Assembly: GCA_000497125.2 (NCBI GenBank)
Contig: CM035322.1
Location: 256,001 to 320,000 of the forward strand
From: Spironucleus salmonicida
Taxonomy: Eukaryota; Fornicata; Diplomonadida; Hexamitidae
DNA: 64,000 nt
Direction: 5' to 3'
Shown piece by piece: positions 59,910 through 64,000 of this stretch. The notes beneath the pieces were generated by a model. It made no database searches. It was not told the origin of the DNA and worked only from the letters and a program-made list of their open reading frames with translations. Every line of letters begins with the position of its first letter. Position 1 is the first letter of the stretch. Position numbers and translations under genes: made by a program.

Positions 59910-60320
59910 ATGGAGCTGGCACACCGGAAAGAGGTGCTGCTCCGCGCGGTGCTGAACGGCCGGCACCTGCGCGTGAAGAAGATCGCCCCAAATACATACA
60001 GGCTCCTGGCTGATGCCGCAGCCTCCTCCCCGGACGCGCGCTTCCTGGTGCACCGTCTGGGCGCGAACACGCTCAAGCTGCAGAGCGTCCGCTACCCGGA
60101 GTACTGGGTGCAGCGCACTGGGGATGTGGCGGATCCCTACGGCAGCGCGGGAGCGGCGTGCGCGCTGGATCTGAAGTTCTTTGGCGCGACGCTCTCCCTC
60201 GGGCCCACGGGCCAGTTCGACCTGGCCCTGTTCGTGACCGCAGCGTGCACGGTGTGCGTGGGTGCGGTAGAAGAAGGGCACCGGAGCACCCTGTTCGTCC
60301 CCGTGGGGCGCCCTCTCTGA
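59910..60320 (+). CDS. 136-aa beta-rich protein (right-arm copy)
   Basis: Encodes the same protein as 53,699-54,109; one silent change in the fifth codon (His CAT/CAC). ATG lies 36 bp inside the arm edge, so its upstream DNA is the AT-rich loop, different from that of the left copy. The two copies may therefore be expressed differently. Confidence 0.7.
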   Translation: MELAHRKEVLLRAVLNGRHLRVKKIAPNTYRLLADAAASSPDARFLVHRLGANTLKLQSVRYPEYWVQRTGDVADPYGSAGAACALDLKFFGATLSLGPTGQFDLALFVTAACTVCVGAVEEGHRSTLFVPVGRPL

Positions 60321-60341
60321 GCCGTTTTGTCACTCCTCTAA

Positions 60342-61280
60342 ATGAAGATCCTCGTCACCTCCGATTTTCACGGCAACCCGCACCACGCCGAGGCGGCCCT
60401 GCTGGCAGCAGAACGCACGCGGCCCGATGTGTTTGTGTACGCCGGCGACCTCTCCCCGGTGCGGCACGACTTCCCCACGCCCGAGGCCCAGCACCAGCAG
60501 GTGGAGCAGGGGGTGTTCCGGGCCTTCAGCGCGATGGCCGTGCCCCACACGTTCGTGATGCCAGGCAATACGGATTTTGCGACGAACTGCCGCCGCTGGG
60601 CCGCGAGCACCGAGCACGGCTTCGCCTTCGTGCAGGACCAGAGCGTGCGGCTGGGCGGGCTCAACCTCGTGTTCCTCTCCACGGTGCCCGAGACCAACCA
60701 CTGCCTCAAGGACTGCGAGGCCCTAGAGACCGTGCCGCACCTCCACGACGTGTCCTACGTGTTCTCGGGCCGCTCCGCCGACCCCACCAAGACCGCCTCC
60801 GACGGGCTCACCTACGGCCCAGACTTCGAGATCTACGACTCCTACGCCCAGGTGCCGCAGTCCCACCGCGCGCGCTTCGAGCACACCATCCGCGCCCGAC
60901 TGGACGAGCTGTCGGACCCCACCGTGCCCCAGCTGCTCTTCTCGCACGCACCGCCGCAGAACGTGTGCGCGGACACGGTCCTGAACCGGCAGAAGCAGCC
61001 CAAGCACATCGGGTCCGCCGACATCGCGGCCTTCCTGCGCGCGACGCCCTCCGTGCAGGCCTGCTTCTCGGGCCACGTGCACCAGTCGGTTCTGGTCACG
61101 GGGCGCTTCGAGGACGCGCTCGGGCCCACGCAGGTGCTCAGCACGGGCAACTCCGGCATCGACTTCTGCATGATGGAGCGCGCCTGGTTCCTGCTGTACG
61201 ACACCGAGACGCGCGAGTGCGAGCGCTTCGGGCTGGACGTCCCGGCCTTCCCGCACGGGCTGAACCGCGTGTTCGTCTGA
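60342..61280 (+). CDS. calcineurin-like metallophosphoesterase (right-arm copy)
   Basis: 312 aa, all metal-binding blocks intact (DFHGN, GDLSP, GNTD, SHAPP, GHVH). Differs from the left copy by a handful of substitutions, most of them silent; residue 189 is Glu instead of Ala. Same tight spacing after the 136-aa gene. Confidence 0.9.
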   Translation: MKILVTSDFHGNPHHAEAALLAAERTRPDVFVYAGDLSPVRHDFPTPEAQHQQVEQGVFRAFSAMAVPHTFVMPGNTDFATNCRRWAASTEHGFAFVQDQSVRLGGLNLVFLSTVPETNHCLKDCEALETVPHLHDVSYVFSGRSADPTKTASDGLTYGPDFEIYDSYAQVPQSHRARFEHTIRARLDELSDPTVPQLLFSHAPPQNVCADTVLNRQKQPKHIGSADIAAFLRATPSVQACFSGHVHQSVLVTGRFEDALGPTQVLSTGNSGIDFCMMERAWFLLYDTETRECERFGLDVPAFPHGLNRVFV

Positions 61281-61293
61281 GTGAGCGAAAGAG

Positions 61294-61947
61294 TCACCAC
61301 ACGTTGCCCGTCTCCGAGAACGTCCCGCCGCGCATCTCCTCCCGACGGCCCACGTCGTGCCAGCCGGGCCCCATCTCCATGCGGTACTTCTGCGCGAAGT
61401 CCTCGCGGAAGCGGTCCCCCGTCGCCAGCTTCGGGGCCAGGCGTGAGTCGGGGCGGTGCACATCGTACGACTGCGGGCCCAGCGGCCGGTCCACTTTCAC
61501 GCGCAGCTTCTCCAGCTGGGTCTGGCGCTGGGCGAAGTCCTCCGCGGTCTCGAAGCGCCGCGAGCGCGAGAAAGACGTCCCCGACCCGGGCCGCCTCCCG
61601 ACCTCATAGTCGCCCGGCCCCGGCGTGAAGTGAACCGGCTCGGCACGCACCGTCTGCGACACGAAGGCGGAGCGCTGGGACTGCAGCGCCTTGAAGGACG
61701 CCGAGACATCCAGGAAGGGCCGGTCCTGGCGCGGTATCAGCTTCTGCGCCAGGTACTTGGGCCGCGCGTTCTGGAGCTGCCGGGGGGCATCGCGCACGCC
61801 GATGGAGGCGCTGAAGCGGTCCCGGGCCTGCTGGGATACAGCGGCCCTGGGCTGGGGCAGAGGCTGCACGCGGTATGCGGCGGGCGGCGGCGGGACGGAC
61901 TGCAGCAGGGAGAGCTTGAGGTCGGACCTCGACCGCGCGAAGTTCAT
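61294..61947 (-). CDS. SHIPPO / STPG-repeat protein (right-arm copy)
   Basis: Same 217-aa protein as 52,072-52,725 with no amino-acid difference seen. Convergent with the phosphoesterase across 13 bp. Confidence 0.85.
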   Translation of the reverse strand: MNFARSRSDLKLSLLQSVPPPPAAYRVQPLPQPRAAVSQQARDRFSASIGVRDAPRQLQNARPKYLAQKLIPRQDRPFLDVSASFKALQSQRSAFVSQTVRAEPVHFTPGPGDYEVGRRPGSGTSFSRSRRFETAEDFAQRQTQLEKLRVKVDRPLGPQSYDVHRPDSRLAPKLATGDRFREDFAQKYRMEMGPGWHDVGRREEMRGGTFSETGNVW

Positions 61948-61965
61948 TCGGAGTGAAGTGACCGA

Positions 61966-62961
61966 TCACGCTAAAAGGCGCACGGTAGCCGCGAAGCCCG
62001 TCAGCACTAGAAACACCGCCCCGAGGCCCCCGGCAAGTCCATACAGCGCGGGGGTGCGGAGGGAGTCGGCGAGGCGGCTGCGGCGCGCGCGCTCACGCTG
62101 GTCCAGGTAGAGGGCGAAGGCGTCCTGGTTGCGCATCGGGATCCGGCCGGACGCCACGCCCTCCACGAAGGCCGGGAACTGCTCGAGGTCCAGGAGCGGG
62201 TACACCCACTCCTGCTCGAAGCCGCTCTCGTCGGTGAGAAAGGCGAAGGCGCAGGGTAGGTAGGGGCAGCGCACGTGGTTGGTGGCGGCGGGCTCCGCCA
62301 GCAGCAGATAGCCGTACAGGAAGGACTCGTCCATACCAGCGAAGGTGCGCGCGTGACCGAGGCTCCCCACCACGACGCCTGCGGTACGCGGGGAGAACAC
62401 GAAGGCGTCGGCGTCTCTGGGCAGCACGTGGTCCATGGGCCCGCGCTGGTGCTTGAGGAGGAAGTGCTTCACACCGCCCACGGTGAAGTTGCCCGAGAAG
62501 ACGGTCTGCTGGCCGCCGTAGTGTGCCACGAGGCGCTGGGGGCCAGGGCCGCAGGACACCCGGACGTGCCCGGGCACCTCCATGCGCCGGAAGAAGGCGT
62601 CGTCACGTGTGCAGTTTGGCGAGGAGTACGCGAAGTGGTCCCCGGTCAGGACCGCACCGAGCCGCAGCACCACGGTCTGCCCCGTGAGCAGCCTCGCGAA
62701 GTCCTCGAACCTGTAGAAGGCATTCGCGCCCGTTTCCTTCCTCATGACCAGCGGGAAGGAGAGCTCGGCGAGCTGCAGCTCGGCGCACAGCGCTGTCTCG
62801 AGGGCGCAGTCGGCCTGGTAGATCGTCTCGGGGTGGTCGGTCTGACGGGCCTGGGCGGCCTCCAGCTGGGATGCGTCCGCGTGGTAGAAGACGATATAGG
62901 CGCGATCCACGTCCTGGTAGGCGGCGCTGGTGAGGTAGGCGAACTGCAGGGCGACCAGCAT
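61966..62961 (-). CDS. secreted/type I membrane protein (right-arm copy)
   Basis: 331 aa with signal peptide and C-terminal membrane helix as in 51,058-52,053. Residue 104 is Val instead of Ala; other differences are silent. TGA stop at 61966. Confidence 0.8.
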   Translation of the reverse strand: MLVALQFAYLTSAAYQDVDRAYIVFYHADASQLEAAQARQTDHPETIYQADCALETALCAELQLAELSFPLVMRKETGANAFYRFEDFARLLTGQTVVLRLGAVLTGDHFAYSSPNCTRDDAFFRRMEVPGHVRVSCGPGPQRLVAHYGGQQTVFSGNFTVGGVKHFLLKHQRGPMDHVLPRDADAFVFSPRTAGVVVGSLGHARTFAGMDESFLYGYLLLAEPAATNHVRCPYLPCAFAFLTDESGFEQEWVYPLLDLEQFPAFVEGVASGRIPMRNQDAFALYLDQRERARRSRLADSLRTPALYGLAGGLGAVFLVLTGFAATVRLLA

Positions 62962-63002
62962 TTTAGAATAGAAAGAGTGGGTTATATACGGGTTACTAAA
63001 AC

Positions 63003-63647
63003 TCACTGCCGCAGTATCGCCACCGCGCCCTGCCGCGCGTGGTCCTCCCGGTGCTGGAAGAGCTCGTTGACCTGGTTCTCGACGGCCGTGAGCTGCTGGC
63101 CCACGATCCGGAGCATGCGGCGATCGTACGCCTCCTCCAGCCGCCGCTTGTAGATCATGCGCTCGACTCCGGCATGGAACTACCGGATCTTGAGGATCTT
63201 GCGCTTCTGGTACTCCTGCTGGAACGTCTCCAGCTCGCGCATCTTGTCCAGCCGCACCAGGGCCGACACGGCGTCGGTGGGCCGCAGGATGTTCCGGGCC
63301 TGGGCCTCCTTGTTGCGACAGATGTTGAAGCAGTAGATGACGGTGGACGCCCGATTCTTCAGCGCCCGGAAGAGGGCGATGTCCGTGGGGTTCCGGTAGA
63401 TCGAGATGTGCTTCGTGGACCCCGAAGCGCCGTCCTGGTTGGTGATCTTTATGCCGCTCTCGCTTTTGGCCAGCTCCTGCTGCTGGACTATCTTGAAGTG
63501 GTCCGACTGGCCGATGTACTTCAGCTGGGACCGCGTCCGGAAGGCCTCTTTCAGGAACTTCTGGCGGTTCTGCGAGGACAGCAGGCTCTCTGAGAACACG
63601 CTGCTCTTGGCCAGCTGGGGGAGGCTGATTTGCTTCTGGGCGAACAT
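63003..63647 (-). CDS. 214-aa basic helical protein (right-arm copy)
   Basis: Identical to 50,372-51,016, including the in-frame TAG at residue 156 and TGA stop. Conservation of the TAG in both copies argues that it is read as Gln and not a fresh nonsense mutation. Confidence 0.82.
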
Positions 63648-63749
63648 TTTGAATCTACAGTTTGGCGGTTATTTGCTACAATATATACTATTGTTTTTGG
63701 AATACTTCTTTTTTGCCGTTATTAAACTGGTATATACCCATAGAATATA

Positions 63750-63938
63750 ATGAATATCAGCCAAGCGACTAACTGTGGCCACTATCCCAAAGCAGACGGC
63801 ATTATTTAAGCTCCATGGGAACAAACAGTTTCTCAGTTTCCAACTTTCCAGAAACTATTTCAACCTGTATACCGCCTACACACCGATATGCAGCGTTCCA
63901 AAATTACTCCGGGCGCTGTCCGCCGCAGCATGCACTGA
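63750..63938 (+). pseudogene. truncated 5' part of the sixth cassette gene (right arm)
   Basis: ATG 63750 opens the same frame as 50269 in the left arm (MNISQATNCGHYP...). The arm ends at 63936 in the middle of a codon and TGA follows at once (63936-63938). Only 62 codons survive. The other two frames remain open to the window end at 64000, so a different gene may begin nearby. Confidence 0.55.
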
Positions 63939-64000
63939 CGAAATCCGCGATCTGGAGCGAGGCGATCTACAAATATTATTTCCAATACATCCCAAAAGTA

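Larger units (their letters stand above)
59874..63936. repeat. right arm of the 4,063-bp GC-rich inverted repeat
   Basis: Reverse complement of 50,083-54,145, same gene content in mirror order. Inner edge at 59874, outer edge at 63936 after GCATGCACT. Beyond the outer edge only 64 bp remain in the window and they do not match the left flank. Confidence 0.97.

Noticed and set aside
50083-63936. Bacterial or other standard-code contamination as source of the GC-rich arms
   Set aside because: All arm genes stop at TGA, one has a conserved in-frame TAG, a SHIPPO protein is eukaryotic, and the arms grade into host-like AT-rich promoters.
1-64000. CRISPR arrays, transposases, tRNA or rRNA genes, telomere repeats
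   Set aside because: None seen on reading both strands; no clustered spaced repeats, no CCA-type cloverleaf, no CCCCAA-like arrays.

Overview
The window reads as nuclear DNA of a eukaryote that uses TAA and TAG as glutamine codons and TGA as its only stop. With that code about fifty intact, almost entirely intronless genes appear, several of them over 800 codons, and every one ends in TGA. Under the standard code the same stretches are broken into short pieces. This code, the very AT-rich intergenic DNA, the tight packing (often 10 to 100 bases between genes) and the cilium/centrin-type proteins (Sfi1-like, SHIPPO-repeat) fit a ciliate best. A hexamitid-type diplomonad or an oxymonad uses the same code and cannot be excluded from the sequence alone. 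No telomere repeats, rRNA or tRNA genes were found.

Region 1 (1-48,090) is ordinary compact AT-rich gene space on both strands. Recognisable genes include a 1,287-residue Sfi1-like repeat protein, an ADP-ribosylglycohydrolase, a CTD/NIF-type phosphatase, a cyclin next to a divergently transcribed protein kinase, the kinetochore protein NUF2, an MFS transporter, a SMYD-type SET/MYND methyltransferase, an acyltransferase, a very divergent histone H3 that is a candidate centromeric H3, an amino-acid transporter, glycogen phosphorylase, two tandem Cys-rich tail-anchored miniproteins, a SEC12/PREB-like protein, prefoldin subunit 2, DNA ligase I and XPF. Two large coiled-coil proteins (20.6-23.2 kb and 37.7-41.4 kb) share a related N-terminal domain. 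Several genes are GC-richer in patches (about 16.8-17.6, 23.3-24.1, 37.4-38.2 and 43.4-44.6 kb).

Region 2 (48,118-50,047) has moderate GC and carries a decayed coding region. Protein-like segments, including a Cys-rich domain and a C-terminal membrane segment, are spread over all three minus-strand frames and broken by TGA codons.

Region 3 (50,083-63,936) is a large palindrome. Two 4,063-bp arms, colinear with no indel and differing at only about ten positions, flank a 5,728-bp AT-rich loop. Each arm is a strikingly GC-rich cassette of five complete genes (unknown 214-aa protein, secreted/type I membrane protein, SHIPPO-repeat protein, calcineurin-like phosphoesterase, 136-aa beta-rich protein) plus the first 60 or so codons of a sixth gene cut by the outer arm boundary. 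The cassette genes obey the same code (all stop at TGA, one internal TAG read as Gln) but spell nearly all other Gln as CAG. The loop holds normal AT-rich genes (ankyrin protein, kinesin-like protein, small proteins) and 1.3 kb of apparently empty AT-rich DNA.

The most unusual object is this GC-rich palindrome. Near-identical arms suggest either a recent inverted duplication or continuing gene conversion, and recombination between arms would invert the loop.
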